Shown in pieces: positions 53,662 through 63,830 of a stretch of 64,000 nt of DNA. Made by a program: the position numbers and the translations under genes. Each line of letters opens with the position of its first letter. Position 1 is the stretch's first letter. Below the pieces are notes generated by a model. It ran no database searches. It was not told the origin of the DNA and worked only from the letters and a program-made list of their open reading frames with translations. Source of the DNA: Oscarella lobularis (taxonomy: Eukaryota; Porifera; Homoscleromorpha; Homosclerophorida; Oscarellidae); NCBI RefSeq assembly GCF_947507565.1, contig NC_089180.1, positions 2,852,001 to 2,916,000 on the forward strand. Reading direction: 5' to 3'.

Positions 53662-54472
53662 TCCTACAGTACATCGTTCATAAATTACACAGTCACGCAC
53701 AGGGAGGGGAGGATGGGCGGTGAGAGCTGCGATTATTAGAGGCGTGCAAGAGATCAAGTTACAAAGCAAAGAGGACTGTAGGGCCAAATTTAACGTATGC
53801 TAGTAGAAGGGCGCCGCGCCGTGTGTTGGCGCACCAGCCCTTTTATCTATGCGCGCTGTTAAAGCCCGGCACGTATAGAACGAGTGCGGCTCCTCGCTTT
53901 GTTATGTGCAATCAGATCCCCGAACAGTTGAATGAAGCGTGGGAAAACATCTGGCATGGGGCATGTGCTCTTTGTTTCGCCCGTGCTGCCTCTCCTCGAC
54001 GCTATCCTGGTATAAACAGGGCGATGCTCACTTATGTATCGCCTGAGTCGCGGCCATATCAGCGCCGCCATGGGCGACGGATCGACTGCGCCTTTAGTAA
54101 GGCTTACGAGTGGCGTGTCTTCGACGCGCGTTCGTGGCTACCGCACAATGTATCGAGGCGGCAACGGCGGTTACGGTGAAGAGCGCGCGGAAACATGCAA
54201 ATACAAATAGGTTGCAAATGCGACGTCCGCTTATCCTGTAACGTGTGTATCCTGTACATCATGTACACGGTGTCAGTGTACGGGTTGGGGGTTAGGATCG
54301 TAGGTGATACGGCGAGGGCGCGGAGCTGGCCCTAGCGCATGCTTTTCCATTCTTACCTTCGGCAACTGGGAGAGATTTAGATCGAGGCTGGAATCGACGA
54401 AGTTACTAACGAAGTTCCGTGCGCGTGCGCGCGTGCTCTCAAGGACTCCACGTGCCTTCCCACGCTGCCGCA
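53662..54472. promoter_or_regulatory. Divergent promoter region of the 15.2-kb element
   Basis: Both gene starts face away from this 0.8-kb segment. Near 54246-54275 it contains GTATCCTGTACATCATGTAC and CGGTGTCAGTGTACGG, so the GTAC dyads of the terminal minisatellite recur at the centre. The transposase could bind here as well as at the ends. Confidence 0.55.
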
Positions 54473-57400
54473 ATGGCTTCTTTCATCTGCTTTCAGCCGA
54501 GCTGCACCTTCAAGACGTTCAGGGCGGCTACCCTCCGCCGTCACCTTTTACACGAGCATAAAATGCAGCAGACTGAAGTGAAAAAAGAGTTCAAAACTTT
54601 TCTCGGTTACATTCACGATGAGAATCGCTTGCTTACGTAGTAGCCAAGTTACTCCTAGATTTTTCTGCTTGGAAGGCCAGCATTGAGAGCGACAACAAAG
54701 TCAACTACAGCAAAGCTTCTGGGAAGAAAGTAACAGAAGGATGTACCATTCACACCTACTCCTGCAACAGGTCGGAAATCAGCAGGTCACGCAGTAATAG
54801 GAAGCAAACGAGTTTCTAAAATTAGATCTGGATTGTACAAGAGGAAGTCGAAGGGAGTAAGGCAGACGAAGACCCAAGGAACCTCTAAAATTGGTGAGTC
54901 AGCTGTCTTCTAAGTAAACATGAATAAAGAAATCGTATTTATAGGACATCAATGCACATCCACAATGAAGGCATCAGTGAACAACTCCACTGGCGTAGTT
55001 GGCGTATCATACTATCCTATGCATTATGGTCACTCTCGTGATCTTGGCCATCTTCGATTGACAAATGCAGACAGGCAGAAGATTGCCACAGAAATAAAAA
55101 TGGCCGTCAACCCGCAAAAGATTCTTTGCAATCTGCGCTCGACTTCACTGCCTGAAGGAAAATCGTTTGCGAGAGTCAATCTCGCTACTAAGAAAGATCT
55201 TTGGAATATTACGAAGTCGTACGGTTTAGACCCAGCTATTCGGCATGGCGACGACGGCACGAGTTTAGCTGCGCTCTTGTCGGAACTTTCTCGTGAGTCA
55301 TACAGTCCGGTTCTTCTTCAGAAATTTCAAAATGAAGTCAATGCAGAGTTGCCTTTACTTAGTGAAGAAGACTTTATTCTGGTGCTTCAAACAAAAATGC
55401 AACTGGAATTGATGAAAAGCTTTTCTACAGATGGTGTGGTCTGCATGGACTCGACCCACGGAACGAACGAATACGGGTTTCCGCTAATAACACTTTTGGT
55501 CGTGGACGATTTTGGACAGGGGTGTCCAGTTGCATGGTGCGTCAGCAACAAGGAGGACAGAATTAGTCTAGTCTACTTTTTACAAGCCGTGAAGCGAAAC
55601 TGCGACAAAGCACCGGAAATACGTCCTTCGTGGTTTATGTCAGACGACGCTCCGCAGTACTTTTCTGCTTGGACAGAGGTGTTTTCAAGTTCCAGTACGA
55701 ACTCACCACCTCCTACGAAACTTCTCTGCAGTTGGCACGTCGAACGGGCGTGGAAGGGCCATCTTAAAGCCATTTCTGACATCGACCTGCAAAAGGCTAT
55801 TTACAAGCAGCTGAAGGTTATGATGCAGTTCAAAGACAAGCAAAGCCTGCACCAGCTCATAGCCAAGAGCATTATTGAGCTGAAGTCCCGAAAAGCTACC
55901 CAAGCGTTTGGAAAGTACTTCGAAAAGGAGTACGCGTCAAGAGCTGAGCAGTGGGCGCAGGCTTACCGGAAAGGAAGCAAAATCAATACTAACATGTACC
56001 TTGAGGCCTTTCATCGCACCCTGAAACACGGCTCTAGCTACATGCACGGCAAAGTCAATCGTAGAATGGACCAGTTAGTCTATGTCCTCCTCCGATTTGC
56101 AGAAGATCAACTCTACGATCGTGTCGTGAAGCTCGAGAAAGGAAAGAGGAATTTTCGGTTGGAGGCAATAGCAACAAATCACACGAAGAGCGAAAAGGTC
56201 GATCCGAAAGCAGCGGTTGCATACAATTTGGAAAAAAAGTCTTGGACTGTGAGACAGAACGACAAATCACTAGTTACTGTGCAGAAAACAGACATCGACA
56301 AGCCCTGCTGCAATTTAATTTGCCGACGCTGTTGCACGTGCGTACACCAATTCCTTTGCTCGTGCTCTAAAGGGAGCATAAACGACACAATCTGTGAGCA
56401 CGTTCACATTGTTCAACAATTCTTGCAGAAAGAGGAGGGTGATTCCTGCATTTCGAGAACAAGTCTACTGCTCTAACAACCGATGACCTTGTAGAAATTA
56501 AAATATCCGACGCTGCGCCAACAGAAGTTCAAGTGAAAGAGAAATGCTTGCAGCAGCTGAGAGAGTTATTCCTTTTTGCTGAAAGCTGCAGCGACAATGA
56601 AATCATTAAACAAATCTGGGAGAAAGTCAGGCAAGCTTCAAGTGTCGTTGCTGCTCTCCGTGGCCACAGCCATCTGCCTACAGTTGCAAAACGAGCTTCG
56701 CCAAACAAAAGCGCGTCGCCTCAGCGAAAACGAAAAATGCCGCTTTTTCGAACGTCAAAACGCAAGCATTCAAAGCGAGACCGTCCATATCGGAACCCGA
56801 CGGAGGAAGAAGCGGCCATTATTGTTGAAAAAACTCTCTCAACAGGCTATCTCCCTTATGAGAGAAAAAAGAAAAAGCTTTCACCTGAAAATGAAGGTAT
56901 AGAATATGCGCTCTAATTTCATTGATCAGTTCAACAATTAAATAATTCTTTTTTGCAGAATTTATGACTTGGTTTGCCGATGCGAAAAGCATTGAACGAG
57001 TGGTGTCTGGAGGTCATCCAATTGACGAAAAAGAACTTTCCTGTGATGTTCCGGATGAAGCCATTGAAGTAGACGTCAGCGCTCTGACGGTTAGATCTTT
57101 ATTCACAACTTGCGCCTGGAAAGAAGTCTGCCATACACGTAATTAACCGAAAAGCAAATATTCTGTATATTAATTAATGTGACACCACCAGTTACTGCTA
57201 TGAAAAAGGAATGGACTTGCTCTTCCTGTTTGCAAGTAATTGCCAAACTAAGAATGATTCAGTGCGACGACTGCAAAAAGTGGTACCACTGGTGAGTAAT
57301 TGCAGTGGTCAGGTTATAAATGCATGCACGTGCCTTACGTGCAATTTTAGTAACTGCGTCAACGTGTCAGAAAAAGGACTGCCGGCATGTGATTGGAGCG

Positions 57401-58160
57401 ACGTCATCTTTGTTTGCCCAAGCTGTGACCAAAAGCGACGGTTGTTGGCACTAAACAAGACCCACACTTTTGTCCAGCCAGTTTATGATAAAAAGGTGAC
57501 ACTGTACCGGAATATCATTATTTTGCTTGCTTAATTAAATGCTTACATATGCAGGTTGGTACTTCATCTTCGGATTTGGGTGACTTTCAAATCACAAAAG
57601 TTTGCCAAGCTCAATTACGCCAAGATGAAAAGACCGTTTCAGGGTTTCTAAAATTGCACAACCGCAAGCAGAGGAAAGTGAAACCTGATGGCAATTGCTT
57701 CTACCGAGCGGCTGCACTTCAACTCTTTGGCAAAGAAAGTCTTCACCATAAGCTAAGATTGTTCTTAGCCAACGTCGTCCGAACAAACGCCGATCACTAC
57801 TCGAATTTCTTCATCGAAAAGCCCGGCCATACCTTTTTGCGGCACAAAGAGACGATTCATCAAACCGGAGTATGGGCCACTCAAGTGGAATTCTTCGCAA
57901 TTGCCGAGGCGTTTGGCATTCCCGTCTATTTGTGTTCTCCAAATACCTCTACGAAAATGTTTTCCTGGGAGAAATACCACGGTTTTCAAGAGATCCTAAC
58001 GCCCAGCTTAGCTGTGTACGGACTGCCTCCGGCATCAACGCCATTGGCTCAAAAAGATCAATCTCATATTGAAGTTGCGCACAATTCCACTAGAGATCAT
58101 TTCGATAGCATTGCGCCTGCTGCTGCTACGACATTGTTGACTTTTCCTCAGAACGTCTAA
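54473..58160 (+). CDS. Mutator-type transposase with zinc finger, SWIM, PHD and OTU protease
   Basis: Exons: 54473-54605, 54659-54893, 54945-56896, 56959-57138, 57192-57291, 57351-57495, 57555-58160; about 1,116 codons. Order: C2H2 finger CFQPSCTF...LRRHLLHEH; FSAWKASIES/TYSCNRS region; MULE core with VVCMDSTHGTNEYGFPL (Asp), SWFMSDDAPQYF (Asp), CSWHVERAWKGHL; SWIM-like CCTCVHQFLCSCSKGS...CEHVH; PHD CSSC...CDDCKKWYHC...CPSC; OTU protease with KPDGNCFYRAA (Asp, Cys) and HIEV...RDHFDS (His). Two single-base frame breaks (between 54750 and 54830, and between 56440 and 56476) disturb it; every other junction keeps phase. It should cut and join the 64-bp ends. OTU suggests removal of ubiquitin from itself or a host protein. 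Confidence 0.85.
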
Positions 58161-58164
58161 ATCA

Positions 58165-58920
58165 CGGTTTTCTGTTACTGTTTACGCTTAGTCGTTTGTT
58201 CCAATAATAATAGCCTACGTTAGTTAGAAGCCCGTATGTCCGGGTAGGGTAAACGGCTTTTCAAGAAGAAACAGGGAAAAACCGTTTACCCTACCCGGAC
58301 ATACGGGCCATTTCGTGAAGTCACCAGCTTTCGGTATCCCGTGTATAATCGGGCACGTTTTTTCCTAGAGGCCTTTTTCAACCCGGACATACGGCCATCA
58401 TGCAACTGTACCTCCAAGTTTTATTTCTACATCAACAACGCGACGGGACAACAGTATTTACTAAGAAATTAAAAACGCGAGCAAACACAATGTAATTACA
58501 TGAAGTACAGTACTGCATCTCAGCCTATTTTGCCCTTCTTGGGCCGTTTTTTAGCGGTCATGCTCAGGACCTCCACCTCCATAGAGAGCGCTTTCTGATC
58601 ACGGCCGTCGGGGTCTTCCTGAGGACCTTGACTTCCTAAGATGAGACGGTAAACGCAAAGCAGCTATTGTACTTACCTGATTCATCTGAAGGGCCTTTCT
58701 TTTCCACAGATGGTGGACGAGCTGCTCGCAGAGTGCCGTCGTCGATCGTGAAAGACCAAATCGATGAGCAACAGTCAGTGCCATGCGTCTGAGATGAACC
58801 TTGACGTCAGAAGACGTGCTGTATGATCCAGAAGTCATCGTAAGTATCGATCAGAGCAATAGATTGCCAGAATCATTTGAACCCGTAGAAGGCCAAAAGA
58901 GATTACCGTCGTTAATGCAC
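58165..58920. other. 3' region of the transposase gene
   Basis: Holds the fold-back element at 58230 and its diverged partial copy at about 58390 (CCCGGACATACGG). A short minus frame (58599-58838) is not convincing. Confidence 0.4.
58230..58308. mobile_element. 79-bp fold-back element (27-bp perfect arms)
   Basis: GCCCGTATGTCCGGGTAGGG with the next 7 bases (58230-58256) is perfectly inverted at 58282-58308. The loop is 25 nt and partly extends the stem through TTTT/AAAA. No target duplication is obvious. It lies inside the 15.2-kb element. Confidence 0.85.
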
Positions 58921-58924
58921 AGTG

Positions 58925-59065
58925 ACTTGATGTACAAGACGTACAGATGGTACAGAGCCAATACCACTCTACGTTTAGCTCTAGATCACAGCAGATGTAC
59001 AGGAGGTACAGAAGTACAATACTTGAACCATCTTATGTAGCAGAGGTACAGAAGGTACAAGAGGT
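58925..59065 (+). repeat. Degenerate minisatellite units, plus orientation
   Basis: TTGATGTACAAGACGTACAG, GGTACAGAGCC and several AGGTACAG words share the unit core. They lie in the orientation of the left array although on the right side of the genes. Confidence 0.75.
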
Positions 59066-59135
59066 ACAGCGTTAGAGCCGAACCTCCAACAAAGTTTTGA
59101 CCGTCTATCGGCGCGTTATCTTTTGATTTTGGTAC

Positions 59136-59296
59136 AGTAAAACCTCTCAATAGCGGACCACGTTTTTGTCCGTTATAGAAAGGATGTCCGCTATAAGAAG
59201 GTTTGCTAGCTTAAAAGGATCATCCGTTCCACGGTTGGTGTCTGTTATTAGGAGGTGTCCGCTACACGAAGTGTCCGCTTAGAGAAGTTTTAATCA
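59136..59296. mobile_element. Small pogo-type MITE
   Basis: It starts TACAGTAAAACCTCTCAATA with repeated GTCCGCTAT/GTCCGTTAT words inside. It ends GTCCGCTTAGAGAAGTTTTA, the inverted start with changes. CAGT-AAACCTC is the usual pogo/Tigger end with TA targets. Confidence 0.55.
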
Positions 59297-59810
59297 ATTC
59301 CTACGAACAATAGATGGTAGGGAATCGCTTGTGCCAATAGATTGCAAGAATCGATTCCTACAATTGTTACAATCGCTTGCTACATTATACATGTGACTGT
59401 GCACAAACGTTGAAAATGAGGAGGAGATTACATGCACCAGCATTTCATTTCCCGACAAAGAATTTGCAAGTAGAACAAGAATTTGAATCTTGCGAGTCTG
59501 AAATTACCGTAGCAAAGAAGCTTGCTAATGTTCTCTCGGGGTGTATTATTAAACTATTATGTCGGTACAAAAATCAGGAAACCACAATCTAGTGGTTTTA
59601 CGTGCACAACTCATTTAGAGGCAAAAATGGGAAATAGAATGAACGTTTGGGTCACTCATTCACTACAACAGTTACAAGATTACTCTTACGTCTTTAAGTT
59701 GCAAAAAGATAACAAGAATAAAACGAAAGACTAATGCATTCCTTTGATTTCATCAGCAATAACACGGCTTGCTCAGTCAGCCAGATATACGCGTAGCATA
59801 AGAAGGTTCA
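59297..59810. other. No gene recognised
   Basis: A 71-codon plus frame from 59377 shows no motif. Confidence 0.3.
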
Positions 59811-59814
59811 AGCT

Positions 59815-61945
59815 TTGTACTTATGTACCTCCTGTACATCTCCTGTGATCGAGAGCTAAAGGTAGTGGCAAAGACTCTGTACAATCTGTACGTAGTGTAC
59901 ATCCACTGTGACTAGGAGGGTTTAATTAAGAGTCGTTTCTGTACGTCTTGTACATCCACTGTGACTAGGAGAATCTACGAGTGGTAAATCTGTACCATCT
60001 GAACGTCTTGTACATCCGCTGTGATTAGGAGGCCGAGGAGTGGGTAACGGCTCTGTACCATCTGTACGTCTTGTACATCCACTAAGACTACGAGGACAAA
60101 GAGTGATACAGCTCTGTACCCTCCGTACCTCTGGTACATCCAATGTGACCAGGAGAACGAAGAGTGGGTAGAGCTCTGTATCATCCGTACGTCTTGTACA
60201 TCTAGTGTCACCAGGAGGACGAGGAGTGGGTACAGAGTTGTACCCTATGTACGTCTTGTACATCCAGTGTGACAAGGAGGGCAGAGAGTGGGTAGAGCTC
60301 TGTATCCTTCGTACGTCTTGTACATCTAGTGTCACCAGGAGGACGAGGAGTGGGTACGTACGTCTTGTACATCCAGTGTGACAAGGAGGGCAGAGAGTGG
60401 GTAGAGCTCTGTATCCTTCGTACGTCTTGTACATCTAGTGTCACCAGGAGGACGAGGAGTCGGTACAGAGTTGTACCCTATGTACGTCTTGTACATCCAG
60501 TGTCACCAGGAGGACGAGGAGTGGGTACGGTTTGTATCCTCTGTACGTCGTGTACATCCAGTATCACCAGGAGGACGAGGAGTGGGTACGGTCTGTATCC
60601 TGTGTACGTCGTGTACATCCAGTGTCACCAGGAGGACGAGGAGTGGGTACGGTTTGTATCCTCTGTACGTCGTGTACATCCAGTATCACCAGGAGGACGA
60701 GGAGTGGGTACGGTCTGTATCCTCTGTACGTCGTGTACATCCAGTATCACCAGGAGGACGAGGAGTGGGTACGGTCTGTATCCTGTGTACGTCGTGTACA
60801 TCCAGTATCACCAGGAGGACGAGGAGTGGGTACAGCGCTGTACCCTCTGTACGTCGTGTACATCCAGTATCACCAGGAGGACGAGTGGGTACGGTTTGTA
60901 TCCTCTGTACGTCGTGTACATCCAGTATCACCAGGAGGACGAGGAGTGGGTACGGTCTGTATCCTGTGTACGTCGTGTACATCCAGTATCACCAGGAGGA
61001 CGAGGAGTGGGTACAGCGCTGTACCCTCTGTACGTCGTGTACATCCAGTGTCACCAGGAGGACGAGGAGTGGGTACAGAGTTGTGCCCTATGTACGTCTT
61101 GTACATCAGTGTGACAAGGAGGGCAGAGAGTGGGTAGAGCTCTGTATCCTTCGTACGTCTTGTACATCTAGTGTCACCAGGAGGACGAGGAGTGGGTACG
61201 GTTTGTATCCTCTGTACGTCTTGTACATCCAGTATCACCAGGAGGACGAGGAGTGGGTACGGTTTGTATCCTCTGTACGTCGTGTACATCCAGTATCACC
61301 AGGAGGACGAGGAGTGGGTACGGTCTGTATCCTGTGTACGTCGTGTACATCCAGTATCACCAGGAGGACGAGGAGTGGGTACAGCGCTGTACCCTCTGTA
61401 CGTCGTGTACATCCAGTGTCACCAGGAGGACGAGGAGTGGGTACAGAGTTGTGCCCTATGTACGTCTTGTACATCAGTGTGACAAGGAGGGCAGAGAGTG
61501 GGTAGAGCTCTGTATCCTTCGTACGTCTTGTACATCTAGTGTCACCAGGAGGACGAGGAGTGGGTACGGTTTGTATCCTCTGTACGTCTTGTACATCCAG
61601 TATCACCAGGAGGACGAGGAGTGGGTACGGTTTGTATCCTCTGTACGTCTTGTACATCCAGTATCACCAGGAGGACGAGGAGTGGGTACGGTTTGTATCC
61701 TCTGTACGTCTTGTACATCCAGTATCACCAGGAGGACGAGGAGTGGGTACGGTTTGTATCCTCTGTACGTCTTGTACATCCAGTATCACCAGGAGGACGA
61801 GGAGTGGGTACGGTCTGTATCCTCTGTACGTCGTGTACATCCAGTGCGATCCGGAGATCGAGGAGAGACGTACCGTCGGTACGTCTTGTACATCCAGTGC
61901 GATCCGGAGGTCGGTAGGGCATCCAGTGCGATCCGATGAAAGACG
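59815..61945 (-). repeat. Right minisatellite array, ~61-bp unit, ~28 good and ~8 degenerate copies
   Basis: This is the inverted counterpart of the left array (GTACGTCTTGTACATCCAGT, CACCAGGAGGACGAGGAGTG). Inner units (59815-60140) and the last three (61840-61945) are worn. A block of six units around GTGACAAGGAGGGCAGAGAG recurs at about 61075-61443 and 61444 onward, so higher-order repeats of ~369 bp exist here. I did not see this block in the left array. Confidence 0.95.
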
Positions 61946-61950
61946 TATAC

Positions 61951-62014
61951 CTGAAAAGCAAAACCACGTGACACGTTCTGCGCGCGCAGCTAATTGAAAG
62001 TTCTCGGTATTTAG
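61951..62014 (-). repeat. Terminal inverted repeat, right arm
   Basis: Perfect inverted copy of 46833-46896. Confidence 0.9.
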
Positions 62015-62022
62015 GGACTCTG

Positions 62023-62031
62023 AATAGTTAA
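62023..62031. repeat. 9-bp target-site duplication, right copy
   Basis: AATAGTTAA, as at 46816-46824. Confidence 0.8.
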
Positions 62032-62059
62032 TGTGAACGGGTTTACGCATACGCAGACG

Positions 62060-62150
62060 TTAAGGCGCTTTCACATAAGAGACGCTCTGCGAGCGTCGCG
62101 TTGCGAGCGTCGCGTCAGCGTCGCGTCAACTTTGCGTCGTAGCATTCACA
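62060..62150. repeat. GCGAGCGTCGCG-rich short repeats
   Basis: TTAAGGCGCTTTCACATAAG is followed by GCGAGCGTCGCG twice and GCGTCGCGTC variants. This looks like the subterminal end of another element. No partner end seen. Confidence 0.4.
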
Positions 62151-62169
62151 TAACGATCTCATAACGATT

Positions 62170-63245
62170 CAGGGCCGTCAGAGGCGGTGCGACTGGCACG
62201 GTTCGTACCACTTTTTCCAGAAAATATATGAATAAATCTAATTCTACTTAAATTATTTTCTTCTTTGACTGCCAGACTGAGAGCATGCAAAAAGCAGATA
62301 TATCTGCAGCAGAAGGTCAGGAGGTTGCTACTATGACAAATAGAACCCTTCAGTCGTTGAGAACGGATGAGAACTTTAGCTGTTTTTAGGAAAAAGCGAT
62401 CACTTCGGCTGAAACATTAGAAGTCGGTGAACCTAGTTTGCCACGTCGCCGAAAAGTCCCAAAACGGTATGAAATTGGCAATGTGCAGAGTCAGTGTTAC
62501 TTTCCAACAACTGTAGAAGAGCACTACAAACGACTTTACTATGAGGCTATGGACCTCATTACTACTGTCATAACGGAAAGGTTTAATCAACCAGGGTACC
62601 GAATTTACCAAAATGCTGAAGATCTTCTGCTAAAATCAGCCAATGGCGAAAATTTTGAAGCTCAGTTTGAATTTGTAACGAAATTCTACAAGTCCGATTT
62701 GCATCCTCAGCGACTGCACCAGCAGCTTCAAATCCTATTAACTAATTTTCCATCTTCTGCTGCGAAAGCTCGGTTGTCCGATCTAATGGAATATTTTGGA
62801 AGTTTAACCAAAGCTCAGCGAGAATTGCTGTCGGAAGTCTGCACAATGTTCAAGCTGGTTCTTGTTATGCCTTCAACGAACGCAGCAAGCGAGAGATCTT
62901 TCAGCACGTTGCGCCGAATAAAAGCTTACCTTCGCTCAACCATGACTCAGAAAAGGCTCAAGCACCTCATGATTTTGCACATTTATAGCCAACTCACGGA
63001 CGAAATAGACTTGATTAAAATTGCCAACGAATTCGTTTCGCAGAATGAGTATAGAAAAGCCCATTTGGGAAGTTTATGCGATCTGCTAAGGTAATTTGGG
63101 TATTTTATTGTTAATTTTTTTAAAAAGTCTTGCAAAAGGAATTTTACATACTGTAACAAAAATGAAATTTTTGGGGCGTAGCTAGCAAAAAATTTTTTGC
63201 GCGCTAAATGGCCGTACCACTACCAAATTTACTCTGACGGCTCTG
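62170..63245 (+). mobile_element. Internally deleted hAT element
   Basis: The left end CAGGGCCGTCAGAGGCGGTG is the inverse of the right end (63213-63245: GGCC...CTCTGACGGCTCTG) over the outer 14 bases. Inside is the C-terminal part of a hAT transposase. No clear 8-bp target duplication was found (left flank TAACGATT, right flank CGATTGGC). A solo copy of the left end lies at 26989. Confidence 0.75.
62285..63094 (+). pseudogene. hAT transposase, C-terminal half, one nonsense codon
   Basis: ATG 62285 opens the frame. TAG at 62387-62389 interrupts it in RTDENFSCF-stop-EKA, where related proteins have Trp. From there 235 codons are open: PRRRKVPKRYEIG, EEHYKRLYYEAMDL, and the dimerisation domain VLVMPSTNAASERSFSTLRR, KAYLRSTMTQKRLKHLMILH. 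The N-terminal BED finger and the first catalytic blocks are absent. The decayed copy at 5905-6548 is its closest relative here. Apart from the TAG the frame is clean, so this is a recent copy. Confidence 0.8.
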
Positions 63246-63500
63246 CGATTGGCCTAGCGTAATTGTCGTAGCGCGCTCTTATTAATAGAATTGTATCTAA
63301 TTTTCTCTTATTACTGCGATCGCAGTTATCCGGAACCTCCCATCGTTTTGTTGGCCTTCTGATGCTTTGTCCATACATTTCAACACATCTTCTAAAAAGT
63401 CCTCCTCCTGTTGAGACTAGTTTCCCGTTCCATGACAAAAATTGACTCACTTCCTTTGTAGTTGGTTTGATATCAATCCGGTGTTGTTTCTCTAATGAGA
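63246..63500. other. No gene recognised
   Basis: A minus-strand frame (63229-63450) and its neighbours lack motifs. Confidence 0.3.
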
Positions 63501-63504
63501 AACG

Positions 63505-63830
63505 TCATTGCAGTAATTTACCTGACTGGATACGATGGTTTTCAGGAGGACCCATAGCAGAACGTGGCATGTAACAACCACGTTGTTTCTTGATCACCAA
63601 ATGCATGAACAGCAAGAGAATCTTGTGCTCAGTCACTGGCACCTCTCGAGTCCAGTCCATAATATACCGCAACGGTTTGTGATCCGTTTGCAAAATAAAG
63701 TTGTCCCGGCCTTCCAAGTAATATCGAAATCTTTTTACTCCCCAATAGATAGCCAACGCTTCTATCTCAATCTGGGCGTAATTGCGCTGTGCTTTGATGC
63801 CAGCAAACGACGTACGTGTACAGTACGCCG
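63505..63830 (-). pseudogene. Ty3/gypsy RNase H fragment
   Basis: The minus frame from about 63830 reads [40 protein letters not shown] and [20 protein letters not shown]-x-x-x-(W)-x-x-x-(K/R)-F-R-x-Y-L-x-G and Q-T-D-H-K-P-L are the RNase H signature that follows reverse transcriptase in Ty3/gypsy polyproteins. The rest of pol is not in the window. I cannot link it to the gag elements at 19 or 37 kb. Confidence 0.8.

Larger units (their letters stand above)
46825..62022. mobile_element. 15.2-kb Mutator/Foldback-type transposon
   Basis: The boundaries are a 9-bp direct repeat, AATAGTTAA, on both sides. The termini contain 64 identical inverted bases (46833-46896 and 61951-62014), starting CTAAATACCGAGAACTTTCA. 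Inside each terminus lies a ~1.8-kb array of a ~61-bp minisatellite, in opposite orientation at the two ends. The unique centre (49.1-58.9 kb) has two divergent genes, a transposase (plus) and a P-loop ATPase (minus). Nine-base duplications are typical of Mutator-like elements, and inverted repeats built of tandem repeats are typical of Drosophila Foldback elements. Most coding exons are intact, so the element is young. The outermost 8 bases differ between the ends (ACACTGCG and CAGAGTCC). Confidence 0.88.

Noticed and set aside
46816-62031. Assembly artefact (inverted duplication) as the cause of the mirror arrays
   Set aside because: The arrays differ in unit order and in higher-order structure, the centre is unique, and a 9-bp duplication flanks the whole. 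An artefact would give identical arms. Still worth a long-read check.
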